From NCBI RefSeq assembly GCF_003369795.1, contig NZ_CP026730.1, positions 2,790,001 to 2,854,000 on the forward strand: a stretch of DNA of 64,000 nucleotides, in the 5' to 3' direction. Source of the stretch: Streptomyces sp. CB09001 (GTDB lineage: Bacteria > Actinomycetota > Actinomycetes > Streptomycetales > Streptomycetaceae). Positions within the stretch are counted from its first letter, which is position 1. The number at the start of each line of letters is the position of its first letter. A program made the translations under genes and the position numbers. Below, piece by piece: positions 44,399-52,633 of this stretch. Under the pieces are notes generated by a model that saw nothing but the letters and a program-made list of their open reading frames with translations, was not told the origin of the DNA and made no database searches.

Positions 44399-45339
44399 GC
44401 GCTCTCCTCGGCGTGTACGGCACGTTCACTGTGCGGGCTCGGTATGTAGGTGGCGGCGAGGGTGCGTATCTTCCCGGTGACCAGGTCCGGCGCCTCCACC
44501 GGCGTCATGTGGCCGAGGCCCGGGAGTTCGGTGAGGCCCACGCAGTCGGGCAGCGCGGCGGCCAGCACGCGGGCGTGCACGGGCGGCGTCAGCCGGTCCG
44601 CCGTACCGACCACGATCTCCACCGGCATGCGCAACTCCCGTACGCCGTGGTCGAGGTCGAGCAGGTCCAGCACCTGGGACCAGCCGTGGCGCACCCGGCT
44701 CGGGCAGGCGTGCACGATCCGGGCGCAGGCCTCGACCATGTGCGGGGCCGAACCGGGACCCATCGTCCCGTACTTGAGGATGCGGCGGGCGAGCGGCGTG
44801 ACCGGTCCGAGCGGCGCCCGGGAGCCGAGGATGCGCCGGGTCAGCCAGGTGCGCGCCCGGCCCGCCCGCATCGGCACCACGGTGGCGGACGCCACCAGCC
44901 GCGCGCTGCCCGTACTGCACAGCAGGACGGCCGCCGCGTGCTCGCGCACCGCGGGCCGCGTCGCCGCCGCCATCAGCGTCATCCCGCCCATGGAGTGCCC
45001 GGCGATCACGGCCCGCTCGCCCGGCGCCAGGGTGGCCTCCAGGACGGCTTCGAGGTCGTCGGCGAGCGGCTCGGTGCCGTAGGCCGGGTTGGCCGGACTG
45101 CGGCCGTGGCCGCGCTGGTCGTAGGCGATGACCCGGTGGTCGACGCCCAGCTCGCGGATCTGCGCCGCCCAGAAAGCGGTGGAGCAGCACCAGCCGTGCG
45201 CGAGGACGACCGCGGGCGCGTTCTGGGGGCCGTGCACCTCGACGTGTATCCGGGCGCCGTCAGCGGCGGTGACGGTCAGCTCGTGGGCGGGGACGGGCGG
45301 CGCGTACGGCCCGTCGGCGACGTGCAGCAGGCGGCTCAC
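44395..45339 (-). CDS. Alpha/beta hydrolase
   Basis: 314-aa serine hydrolase. The oxyanion segment is LAHGWCCST, the nucleophile S116 lies in VIAGHSMGGMT, the acid is in VGTADRLTPP and the histidine in LPGLGHMTP. Its GTG at 45339 overlaps the monooxygenase stop (GTGA). In this context it may cleave the ester or lactone made by the Baeyer-Villiger enzyme. Confidence 0.9.
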   Translation of the reverse strand: MSRLLHVADGPYAPPVPAHELTVTAADGARIHVEVHGPQNAPAVVLAHGWCCSTAFWAAQIRELGVDHRVIAYDQRGHGRSPANPAYGTEPLADDLEAVLEATLAPGERAVIAGHSMGGMTLMAAATRPAVREHAAAVLLCSTGSARLVASATVVPMRAGRARTWLTRRILGSRAPLGPVTPLARRILKYGTMGPGSAPHMVEACARIVHACPSRVRHGWSQVLDLLDLDHGVRELRMPVEIVVGTADRLTPPVHARVLAAALPDCVGLTELPGLGHMTPVEAPDLVTGKIRTLAATYIPSPHSERAVHAEESA

Positions 45340-46883
45340 GCGCTCACCTCGGCGTCCGCGCCGGTGTCCGCGTCGGCGGCCTTCGCCGTGGTCACCGCGG
45401 GGGCCGGGCGCAGCACCTGGTACTCCGCGAGGTCCACGCGCCGCGTCTCCCGCCGGAACTCGGCGGTGGTGCCGGGCCAGACGGTGGTGTTGCGGCCGCT
45501 CGCGTCCAGGTACCAGCTGGTGCAGCCGCCGGTGTTCCACACCGTGCGCTTCATGCGCTCCTGCACGCGGTGGTTCCAGTTGCGCACGGCGGCGGGGCGG
45601 GGGTCGAGGGCGGTGCGGCCGCCGAGGACGTTCAGCTGGCGCAGGTAGTCGGCCAGGTAGTTCAGCTGGGACTCGATCATCAGGATCATGGACGAGTTGC
45701 CGAGGCCGGTGTTGGGCCCGATGACCGTCATGAAGTTGGGGAAGCCGGCCGCCGTGCCGCCGCGCAGCGCCTCCATCCCGCCCTTCCAGGTCTCGGCCAG
45801 CGTCCGCCCGTCCGCGCCCACGACCCGCTCGGCGATGGGCATGTCGGTGACGTGGAAGCCGGTGCCGAAGATGATCGCGTCCGCCTCGGCCTCGGTGCCG
45901 TCGGCGGCGACGAGCGTGGACCCGCGCACCTCGCTGAGACCGCTCGCGACCACGTCCACGTTGGGCCGGGCGAGCGCCGGGTAGTAGGTGCTCGACAGCA
46001 GGATCCGCTTGCAGCCGATGCGGTAGTCGGGGGTGAGCTTGGCGCGCAGGGCCGGGTCCTTGATGGCGGCGCCCATGTTGCGTTTGGCGATCTGCTCGAC
46101 GAAGCCCAGCTCGTCGGGGTGCTTGGTGAACGCCTGCACCTGGAGTTCGCGGATGCCCCACAGCAGCCCGCGGCGCAGCTTGGTGGTGACGGGCAGCGCC
46201 CGGTGCAGGGCCCGCTCGGCGCCGCTGATGGCCCGGTCCACGCGGGGCATCACCCAGGCCGGCGTGCGCTGGAAGAGGGTGAGCCGGTCCACCTTCGGCT
46301 GGATGGAGGGCACGATCTGGATGGCGGAGGCGCCGGTGCCGATCATGGCGACCCGCTTGCCGGTGAGGTCGTAGTCGTGGTCCCAGCGGGCGGAGTGGAA
46401 GACCTTGCCCGGGAAGGTGTCGAGCCCCGGGACGTCCGGCGTCTTCGGGTCGGACAGCGGCCCCGTCGCGGACACGACGACGTCGGCGGTGAGGGTGCCG
46501 CGCACGGTCTCGATCTCCCACCGCAGCCGCTCGGTGTCCCACGCCATCCGCGTCACCTCCGAGTCGAAGCGGAGGTGGGGGCGCAGCCCGAAGGTGTCCG
46601 CGACGTGCTCCAGGTAGGCGCGGATGTGCTCCTGCCCGGAGAAGGTGCGCGGCCACTCGGGGTTGGGCGCGAAGGAGAAGGAGTACAGGTGGGACGGCAC
46701 GTCGCAGGCGCAGCCGGGGTAGCTGTTGTCCCGCCAGGTGCCGCCGACACTGCCGGACCGCTCCAGTACGACGAAGTCGGTGATCCCTTCGCGCCGCAGC
46801 CGCACGGCGGCCCCCAGCCCGCCGAAGCCGGACCCGATCACCGCCACCCGTACGTGTTCGTCAACCTGCTCGTGCTCGGCCAT
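45336..46883 (-). CDS. Baeyer-Villiger-type flavin monooxygenase
   Basis: 515 aa. FAD Rossmann motif GSGFGG at 17-22; the Baeyer-Villiger fingerprint F157-x-G159-xxx-H163-xxx-W167 (FPGKVFHSARWDHD); NADPH Rossmann motif GTGASA. It should insert oxygen into ketones using NADPH and O2. The ATG at 46883 is fixed by GGAGG 7 nt upstream. First gene of a three-gene operon with overlapping stops and starts, divergent from a MerR regulator. Gene content resembles the mycobacterial mymA-lipR-sadH block. Confidence 0.92.
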   Translation of the reverse strand: MAEHEQVDEHVRVAVIGSGFGGLGAAVRLRREGITDFVVLERSGSVGGTWRDNSYPGCACDVPSHLYSFSFAPNPEWPRTFSGQEHIRAYLEHVADTFGLRPHLRFDSEVTRMAWDTERLRWEIETVRGTLTADVVVSATGPLSDPKTPDVPGLDTFPGKVFHSARWDHDYDLTGKRVAMIGTGASAIQIVPSIQPKVDRLTLFQRTPAWVMPRVDRAISGAERALHRALPVTTKLRRGLLWGIRELQVQAFTKHPDELGFVEQIAKRNMGAAIKDPALRAKLTPDYRIGCKRILLSSTYYPALARPNVDVVASGLSEVRGSTLVAADGTEAEADAIIFGTGFHVTDMPIAERVVGADGRTLAETWKGGMEALRGGTAAGFPNFMTVIGPNTGLGNSSMILMIESQLNYLADYLRQLNVLGGRTALDPRPAAVRNWNHRVQERMKRTVWNTGGCTSWYLDASGRNTTVWPGTTAEFRRETRRVDLAEYQVLRPAPAVTTAKAADADTGADAEVSA

Positions 46884-46938
46884 CCCGGAGCCTCCACGCT
46901 TGCCTGGACCGTCTGGAACCTGGAACGTCTGGAACCTT

Positions 46939-46954
46939 GCCAGTGAACACTGGC
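46939..46954. promoter_or_regulatory. MerR-type operator between the monooxygenase operon and its regulator
   Basis: GCCAGTG-AA-CACTGGC (46939-46954) is a perfect 7+7 palindrome with a 2-bp centre, flanked by TTGC/GCAA-type bases. It lies 56 bp from the monooxygenase start and 87 bp from the MerR start. MerR proteins bind such dyads within promoter spacers. Confidence 0.65.
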
Positions 46955-47040
46955 GCAATGGGAGCGTAGAGCAGCCCCGTACTCATGGGTAGGGGTTGGA
47001 CGGAGGAAAGTTACCGCCGGTACGCCATAGGGTCGTGGAC

Positions 47041-47688
47041 GTGACCGAGAAGCGCGAATACCGCATGGAGGAACTGGCCCGGCTGGCCGGCATCACGGTG
47101 CGCACCCTGCGCTTCTACCGCGAACGCAAACTGATCCCGCCGCCCCGCCGTGAGGGCCGCATCGCCTGGTACGACGACCACCACCTGGCCCGCCTGCGCA
47201 CCATCGCCGCGCTGCTGGAACGCGGCCACACCCTGAACGGCATCGCGGAGCTGGCCGACGCCTTCGACCACGGCCGCGACGTCGGCGACCTGCTCGGCCT
47301 CGGCGAGCCCACCGAGGAGACCCCGGTCCGCCTCACCCCCGAGGAACTCGCCGCCCGCTTCGAGGGCGAGGTCACCCCGGAGAACCTGGCGGCCGCGATG
47401 GAGCTGGGCTACCTCGGCACCGACGGCGACGAACTGGTCCACATCAGCCACCGCCTCCTCGAGGTCTCCTCCGCCCTGGTCCGCGAGGGCATCCCGCTCG
47501 GCGAGGTCCTCCAGGCCGGCGCCCGCGTCCGCGAGCACGCCGACGCCCTCGCGGAACTCTTCGCCGACCTGATACTGCGCCACGCCTCCGAACCGGAGCT
47601 GCACCGCCTGCGCCCGCTGGCCCGCAGCGTGGTGGAGGCGGAACTGTCCCTGGCCCTGGACCGGCGGATGCGCAAGGGGTCGGAGTAG
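47041..47688 (+). CDS. MerR-family regulator
   Basis: 215 aa. The MerR winged helix-turn-helix spans about 8-75: YRMEELARLAGITVRTLRFY, then RERKLIPPPRREGRIAWYDD and LLERGHTLNGIAELAD. The C-terminal domain (about 90-215) is a helical ligand-binding domain without metal-binding cysteines, so an organic inducer is likely. The GTG at 47041 has AGGG 8 nt upstream; a GTG two codons earlier is possible. Divergent from the monooxygenase operon it probably controls. Confidence 0.9.
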   Translation: MTEKREYRMEELARLAGITVRTLRFYRERKLIPPPRREGRIAWYDDHHLARLRTIAALLERGHTLNGIAELADAFDHGRDVGDLLGLGEPTEETPVRLTPEELAARFEGEVTPENLAAAMELGYLGTDGDELVHISHRLLEVSSALVREGIPLGEVLQAGARVREHADALAELFADLILRHASEPELHRLRPLARSVVEAELSLALDRRMRKGSE

Positions 47689-47704
47689 GGCTCCGCCCGG
47701 TTCG

Positions 47705-48508
47705 TCAGGGGCCGTAGACCACCGTGACCGGCGCGTGGTCGGACCAGCGTTCGGCGTGGGTGGCGGCCCGCTCGACACGGCCCTTGAGCGCCTTGGCGGC
47801 CAGGCCCGGGGTGGCGGCGTGCAGGTCGATCCGCCATCCGCTGTCGTTGTCGAAGGCCCGCCCCCGGTAGGACCACCACGAGTACGGCCCCTCGACGTCC
47901 GGGTGCAGCGCGCGCACCACGTCCACGTACCCGCCCTCCGCCGGGTCGAGGACGCGGCCGAGCCACTCCCGCTCCTCCGGCAGGAACCCGGAGTTCTTCT
48001 TGTTGGCGCGCCAGTTCTTCAGGTCGGCCTCGCGGTGGGCGATGTTCCAGTCGCCGCAGACGACGACCTCGCGCCCCTCGGCGGCGGCGCGCTCGCGCAG
48101 TCCCTTCAGGTACGCGAGGAACTCGCCCATGAAGCGGACCTTCTCGTCCTGGCGCTCGGTGCCGACCTCGCCGGAGGGGAGGTAGAGGGAGGCGACCGTC
48201 ACACCGGGCAGGTCGGCCTCGACGTAGCGGCCACCGGTGTCGAACTCCGTCGAGCCGAAACCGACGCGGACGGCGTCGGGCTCACGGCGCGTGTAGAGGG
48301 AGACGCCGGCGCGGCCCTTGGCGGCGGCGGGGGCGTGCGTCACGTGCCAGCCCTCGGGCGCGCCGACGTGTCCGGGCAGTTGGTGGGGTTCGGCCCGCAC
48401 CTCCTGGAGGCACAGCACGTCGGCGGAGGTGCCGGCGAGCCACTCCACGAAGCCCTTCTTCGCGGCGGCGCGCAGGCCATTGACGTTGACGGAGGTCACG
48501 GTGAGCAT
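47705..48508 (-). CDS. Exonuclease III family AP endonuclease
   Basis: 267-aa EEP-fold nuclease for base-excision repair. Signatures: SVNVNGLRAA (N-terminal metal-binding Asn), VLCLQEVRAEP (catalytic Glu), VVVCGDWNIAHRE (Asp/Asn), and the end WRIDLHAATP with WSDHAPV (Asp-His). The ATG at 48508 (MLTVTSVNVNG) is the conserved start; the ribosome site is weak. Converges with the MerR gene with a 16-nt gap. Confidence 0.94.
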   Translation of the reverse strand: MLTVTSVNVNGLRAAAKKGFVEWLAGTSADVLCLQEVRAEPHQLPGHVGAPEGWHVTHAPAAAKGRAGVSLYTRREPDAVRVGFGSTEFDTGGRYVEADLPGVTVASLYLPSGEVGTERQDEKVRFMGEFLAYLKGLRERAAAEGREVVVCGDWNIAHREADLKNWRANKKNSGFLPEEREWLGRVLDPAEGGYVDVVRALHPDVEGPYSWWSYRGRAFDNDSGWRIDLHAATPGLAAKALKGRVERAATHAERWSDHAPVTVVYGP

Positions 48509-48576
48509 CCCGGCACGATACCGGCACACTGGACCGTGTCCCGCTCCGGACACCGCATCGATATACGGTAGGAAGA

Positions 48577-49062
48577 ATGAACATACGCCGGGTCCCCTTC
48601 GACCACCCCGACGCCGTGAAGCTCAACGACGAGGTCCAGGCCGAGTACGACGTCCGCTACGGCGACGGCGGCGACGCCACGCACCTGGACCCGTCGGACT
48701 TCGCGCCGCCGAACGGCCAGTACCTGATCGCGTACGACGAGAACGACGTCCCGGTCGCCTCCGGCGGCTGGCGCAGCCAGGACGCCAACGACGAGGGCAA
48801 TCTCGACGGGGACGCCGAACTGAAGCGGATGTTCGTGACCGAGCAGGTGCGCGGGCGCGGGCTGGCCCGCCGCATCCTGGCCGCCCTGGAGGACGACGCC
48901 CGTGCGGCGGGCCGGACCCGGATGGTGCTGGAGACCGGCACCAAGCAGCCGGAGGCCGTGGCCCTGTACTCCTCCAGCGGCTACGAGCCGTGCGGGAAGT
49001 TCGGCTACTACCGCTTCCACGAGGACAGCCTCTGCTATGCGAAGGCCCTCCGGACCCCGTAG
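48577..49062 (+). CDS. GNAT-family N-acetyltransferase
   Basis: 161 aa. The acetyl-CoA loop is LKRMFVTEQVRGRGLARRIL (about 83-102), and motif B contains LETGTKQPEAVALYSSSGYE. AGGAAG lies a few bases before the ATG. Divergent from the exonuclease gene. Substrate unknown. Confidence 0.9.
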   Translation: MNIRRVPFDHPDAVKLNDEVQAEYDVRYGDGGDATHLDPSDFAPPNGQYLIAYDENDVPVASGGWRSQDANDEGNLDGDAELKRMFVTEQVRGRGLARRILAALEDDARAAGRTRMVLETGTKQPEAVALYSSSGYEPCGKFGYYRFHEDSLCYAKALRTP

Positions 49063-49096
49063 GGCCCTCCGGGTAAGGCCTTGCGGCTGCCTGCCG

Positions 49097-50848
49097 TCAG
49101 GCCGTGCCGCCCGCCCTGCGACGGCGTGAGACGACGATCAGGGCGCCGCCCGCCGCGAGTGCCAGCGCCGCTCCGGCGGAGGCGAGCAGCGCGGTGGAGC
49201 CGGTGGAGGCCAGCAGTCCGTCCTCGCCGCCCTGGGGCGACTGTCCGCCGGTCGTGCCTCCGCTGCTCCCGGTGGTCCCGGTCCCGGCGGTGGTGGTGCC
49301 GCCGGTGGTCCCCCCGGCCGTGTCCGAGCCACCGGCCGTCCCGGTGCCGCCCGTCGACTGCGAGCCGCCGGTGGTGTCCGTACCGCCCGTGGAGTCCGGG
49401 CCGCCGGTGCTGCCGCCGGTGTCGCCCGGAGTCTCCTCGTCACCCGTGCCGTTGAGCACGATCCACCCGGTGTCGTTGGACGGGTCGCCCTCCCACGGGT
49501 TGTCGTAGTCCGGCAGGGCGATCTTGCCCTTGGCGCCCGCGACGACCTTGTCGATGCGCAGCTTGAAGGGGAAGCTCCGCTCGTCGTCCTCCAGGAAGGG
49601 CGTGTCGGCGGAGCAGCGGTAGACGGCCGGGTTCTGGTCGTCCAGGGGCTCGCACGGGCTCTCGACGACGGTGGCGCCCTCGGGGATCTGCACCGTGAAG
49701 TCGAGCGGCTCGCCGCCCGCGCGCAACGACCCGATCCAGGCGGGCCCGTGGTTGCTCATGCGGACGTCGACGGTGACCGTCTCGCCCTGCTCACCCGCGA
49801 CCCGCGCGCCGGTGAGGTCGAGGTCGTAGGTGTTCTGCGTGGGCAGATCGATCTCGGCGTACTTGGAGTAGTCGCCGACGTGGCCGCTCTCGACCGGTTC
49901 GAGCGTGAGCGTCCTGCCGGTTCCCCGCCGGTGCCCGGCGCCCGCCCGCAGCGCGTCGGCGGTCTCGACGCCGGCGGCTTCGAAGCCGTAGGTGAAGATG
50001 TCACCGAGCGCGAAGTCCGCGGTCTTCACCTCTACCGGCTCGCTCAGTTCGTAGGCCATGCCGTGCAGGAACTCGCCCTCGAAGGTGCACAGGGCGACCT
50101 GGCGGTAGCGGATCAGGTTGTCCTTGTTCTCCTCCGCGTACGAGCAGTTGTCGTACGACTCGGGGAAGGAGAGGCCGCGGGTGCCGACGAAGCGGAGCAC
50201 GACGCCTTGGGCGGGCATGCTGCCGACGTTGCGGAAGCCGAGCGGGGCGTCGTAGGTGTCGCCGGGGCGGAAGCCCTCGGGTTCCGCGGGGAGCTTCCTC
50301 TTCAGCAGTTCCGGGCCGCCGACCAGCACGTCGACGGTGTGCTCGTTGAACTCCAGGCCCTCGCCCTCGCCGGTGACCTTGACCTTGCCGTGGTCGCCGG
50401 CCTCGGCGGTGTCCAGCAGGTCGAGCCGGACGTCCCAGGACGGGTTGTAGATGTCGCCGGGGTAGAGGCTGCTCTCTTCGCAGACCGCGACCAGGCCGTC
50501 GACGTCGCAGGACTCCGGCAGGCCGACCTTGGCGAAGCCCTTGAGCGCGGTGGCGTCGATGGTGACCCGGTAGCCGCTGTTGGGAATCGGCTGCGGGTCC
50601 GTGTCGCTGTCCGGGTCGTACTCCCCCGGGCCGGTGAGCCCGAGTTCGATCTGCGGCTGCCCGGGTTCGCCCTCGGCTCCGTCGAGCGCCAGGTCCACCT
50701 TGTCCGGACCGGTGATCGTGACGGGCAGCGATGCCTGGTCGTCCGCCGCGTGCGCGACGCCGGCCAGTCCGGCCGCGACGAGCCCGGCGGCCGCTGCCCC
50801 GGCCACTGCCGCACGCGCCCACGGCGCGTGCAGGGAGCTAGGTCTCAT
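49097..50848 (-). CDS. LAxTG cell-wall-anchored surface protein
   Basis: 583 aa. The signal peptide runs about 1-34 (AAVAGAAAAGLVAAGLAGVA, cleavage near AHA-AD). A long extracellular region of beta-rich, DUF11-like repeats is followed by a Thr/Gly/Ser/Asp low-complexity stalk (about 470-545). The sorting motif LASTG is at 546-550, then a hydrophobic segment and RRRR tail. LAxTG is the class E sortase motif of Streptomyces, used also by long chaplins. The ATG at 50848 has GGAAG upstream. Role may be adhesion or surface structure; no catalytic domain seen. Confidence 0.9.
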   Translation of the reverse strand: MRPSSLHAPWARAAVAGAAAAGLVAAGLAGVAHAADDQASLPVTITGPDKVDLALDGAEGEPGQPQIELGLTGPGEYDPDSDTDPQPIPNSGYRVTIDATALKGFAKVGLPESCDVDGLVAVCEESSLYPGDIYNPSWDVRLDLLDTAEAGDHGKVKVTGEGEGLEFNEHTVDVLVGGPELLKRKLPAEPEGFRPGDTYDAPLGFRNVGSMPAQGVVLRFVGTRGLSFPESYDNCSYAEENKDNLIRYRQVALCTFEGEFLHGMAYELSEPVEVKTADFALGDIFTYGFEAAGVETADALRAGAGHRRGTGRTLTLEPVESGHVGDYSKYAEIDLPTQNTYDLDLTGARVAGEQGETVTVDVRMSNHGPAWIGSLRAGGEPLDFTVQIPEGATVVESPCEPLDDQNPAVYRCSADTPFLEDDERSFPFKLRIDKVVAGAKGKIALPDYDNPWEGDPSNDTGWIVLNGTGDEETPGDTGGSTGGPDSTGGTDTTGGSQSTGGTGTAGGSDTAGGTTGGTTTAGTGTTGSSGGTTGGQSPQGGEDGLLASTGSTALLASAGAALALAAGGALIVVSRRRRAGGTA

Positions 50849-50997
50849 ATGTGCTTCTTCCGTTCCCCAGACGACAAGAAGGTGCCGTTGCGTGACACCG
50901 CGCACAGGTGACCCGTGGGAGACACCGATGGTTGCGCCGTACATGATCACGGATGCGTCTCGGCGCGGCGCGGGCGGGGAGGCGGGAACCGGGAAAC

Positions 50998-51042
50998 GAC
51001 GAAGGTCCCGTCCGATCGTGATGATCGGACGGGACCTTCGTC
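50998..51042. terminator. Perfect 20-bp hairpin terminator
   Basis: The 20 bases at 50998-51017 (beginning GACGAAGGTC) are exactly complementary to 51023-51042 around a 5-nt loop. It is 8 nt downstream of the leftward tRNA gene and just upstream of the surface-protein gene, insulating one from the other. Confidence 0.9.
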
Positions 51043-51050
51043 AATGTGCG

Positions 51051-51124
51051 TGGACCTGAGGGGATTTGAACCCCTGGCCCCCTCGATGCGAACGAGGTGC
51101 GCTACCGGACTGCGCCACAGGCCC
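51051..51124 (-). tRNA. tRNA-Ala (anticodon CGC)
   Basis: 74 nt on the minus strand. Acceptor GGGCCTG pairs with CAGGTCC (one G-U), followed by discriminator A. The anticodon arm is CCTCG-TTCGCAT-CGAGG with anticodon CGC, reading the GCG codon that is very common in these genes. The T arm is AGGGG-TTCAAAT-CCCCT. The 3' CCA is not encoded. An ideal hairpin terminator follows. Confidence 0.95.
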
Positions 51125-51179
51125 TTGCAACGAGTGAAACTCTAGCACCCTGCCCGGCCTGCTCAAAAATCCCTTCCGG

Positions 51180-52460
51180 CTACTCGTTGGCGGCGCGGGG
51201 GCGGTCGCCGTCGTCGTACTGGTCGAACAGCGGCGTGCGGCCCCGCTCCCGGGCCCGGCGGGCCGACGCGGCACGGCGGGCACCGCTGCGGGCCGGGGTC
51301 TCCGGACGCTCATCGGCCGGTGCGTGGGCCGGTGCGTCCGCCGGGCGGCCCTGGTCCGCGCCGGAGGCCCGGGCGGCGTCCTGCTGGTCGGGCGCGACGG
51401 CCGAGGAGCGTGCCGAGCTCCACGCGTCCGGCGCCGCGAGGTCCACGTCGGGCGTGGCGCGGGGGGCGACCGGGGCGGTCACGTAGGTGGGCAGGGGCAC
51501 CGGCACCGGGTCCCAGCTGTCGCCCTGCGGGCGCCCTCGGCGTTCCCGCTGCTGGTCGACCCATTCGGCGTGGTCGGTCTGCTCGACCAGCGCCCGCCGG
51601 TCCGCGGCGAGCGCGGACATTCCGGCGCCGGACTCCGTCTCGGGTCCGTCGTCCGGCTCCTCGGCGTCGAGGTCGCCGACGGGGCCGCCGGGACCACCGG
51701 GGGTGGACGCGGCGGGTCCGCGCCGACGCGGGCGGGGGTCGCGGTCACGCAGTCGCTGCGCGGCGGCCTCGGCCTGGCGGCGGTCCATCTGGAAGGCGAA
51801 GCGTCGGCGCTCCTGCGCCCGCAGATGGGCGATGTACGCGCTGAGCAGCACCGCGGGCACCCCTGGCGCCCACAGGAACGCGAGCCCGCCGACCGCCGCG
51901 ACGACCGAGCCGAGCGTGAAGGCCAGGAACAGCATCACGGTGGTACGCCGACGGCGGGCGAGTGCCTTGCTGCGCCGGGCCCGTGCCGCGGCCCCCGGTG
52001 AGACGGGAGCGCGACGGGCCTGCGGCACCCGCCCCCGCGCCGGTGCCGCGCCGGATCCGCCCTGGCGGCCGGGTTCCGGGGACTGGCCGGGTCTCGGACC
52101 GTCCGCGAGTCCACCCGCCCGCGGGCGCGCCGTTTCGGGCCGCTCCGCCGCCTGCCGGGGCGGGGTCGGCCGGGTGTGCCGTCGGGTCCTGGACATGGCG
52201 AAGGCCCGGACGTCCACCGAATCGGTGACGCCGTCCGGGGCGTCGGCGTCGGGCTCCGCCTCGTCGGCGGAGCGCGACCGCAGGTCCTTGACGTACCGGC
52301 GCTCCATGCCCGCCCGTCCGGACAGGAGCCGGATGGCGGTGCTGAAGCGTTCGGTCGGACGGGCCTCGTTCAGCTCGTCCTGCCTACGGAGCCACATCGG
52401 CACCAAGTAGGCGGCCCAGGCCCCGACGATGACTGCGTAGATGAGGCCGCTGCTGCTCAC
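51180..52460 (-). CDS. sepX: SepX/GlpR-type divisome membrane protein
   Basis: 426 aa. An N-terminal helix (about 7-24, IYAVIVGAWAAYLVPMWL) is followed by the conserved cytoplasmic motif RRQDELNEARPTERFSTAIR. After a Pro/Arg-rich linker come two closely spaced helices (about 175-215, VMLFLAFTLGSVVAAVGGLA), then a coiled-coil-like RAQERRRFAFQMDRRQAEAA and a long disordered Asp/Ala/Pro tail. This matches the actinobacterial SepX (S. venezuelae) / GlpR (Corynebacterium) family, which binds the gephyrin-like MoeA homologue Glp and supports septation and polar growth. A moeA-like gene is 2 kb upstream here. The start is a GTG at 52460. Confidence 0.8.
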   Translation of the reverse strand: MSSSGLIYAVIVGAWAAYLVPMWLRRQDELNEARPTERFSTAIRLLSGRAGMERRYVKDLRSRSADEAEPDADAPDGVTDSVDVRAFAMSRTRRHTRPTPPRQAAERPETARPRAGGLADGPRPGQSPEPGRQGGSGAAPARGRVPQARRAPVSPGAAARARRSKALARRRRTTVMLFLAFTLGSVVAAVGGLAFLWAPGVPAVLLSAYIAHLRAQERRRFAFQMDRRQAEAAAQRLRDRDPRPRRRGPAASTPGGPGGPVGDLDAEEPDDGPETESGAGMSALAADRRALVEQTDHAEWVDQQRERRGRPQGDSWDPVPVPLPTYVTAPVAPRATPDVDLAAPDAWSSARSSAVAPDQQDAARASGADQGRPADAPAHAPADERPETPARSGARRAASARRARERGRTPLFDQYDDGDRPRAANE

Positions 52461-52633
52461 GCCTCACACGGTAGAGGGGTTTGCGTGAGGCCATCCGCCA
52501 ATTGAGCCGGTGTGTCGCACGATCTGGCTGATATTTCGAACTTTTCTTGTGACCGATCCGATCAACCGACTGCCAGGACCGCGAAATTATCCGCTTCCGG
52601 ATGGTCGCGGCCCGATCAATTTCGAACGTTTAT
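52461..52633. promoter_or_regulatory. AT-rich spacer upstream of sepX
   Basis: 173 bp, much richer in A/T than its surroundings. ATTTCGAAC occurs twice in direct orientation (52533-52541 and 52619-52627), 86 bp apart, each containing the palindrome TTCGAA. It should contain the sepX promoter; the repeats are candidate sites for a developmental regulator, which I cannot name. Confidence 0.45.
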
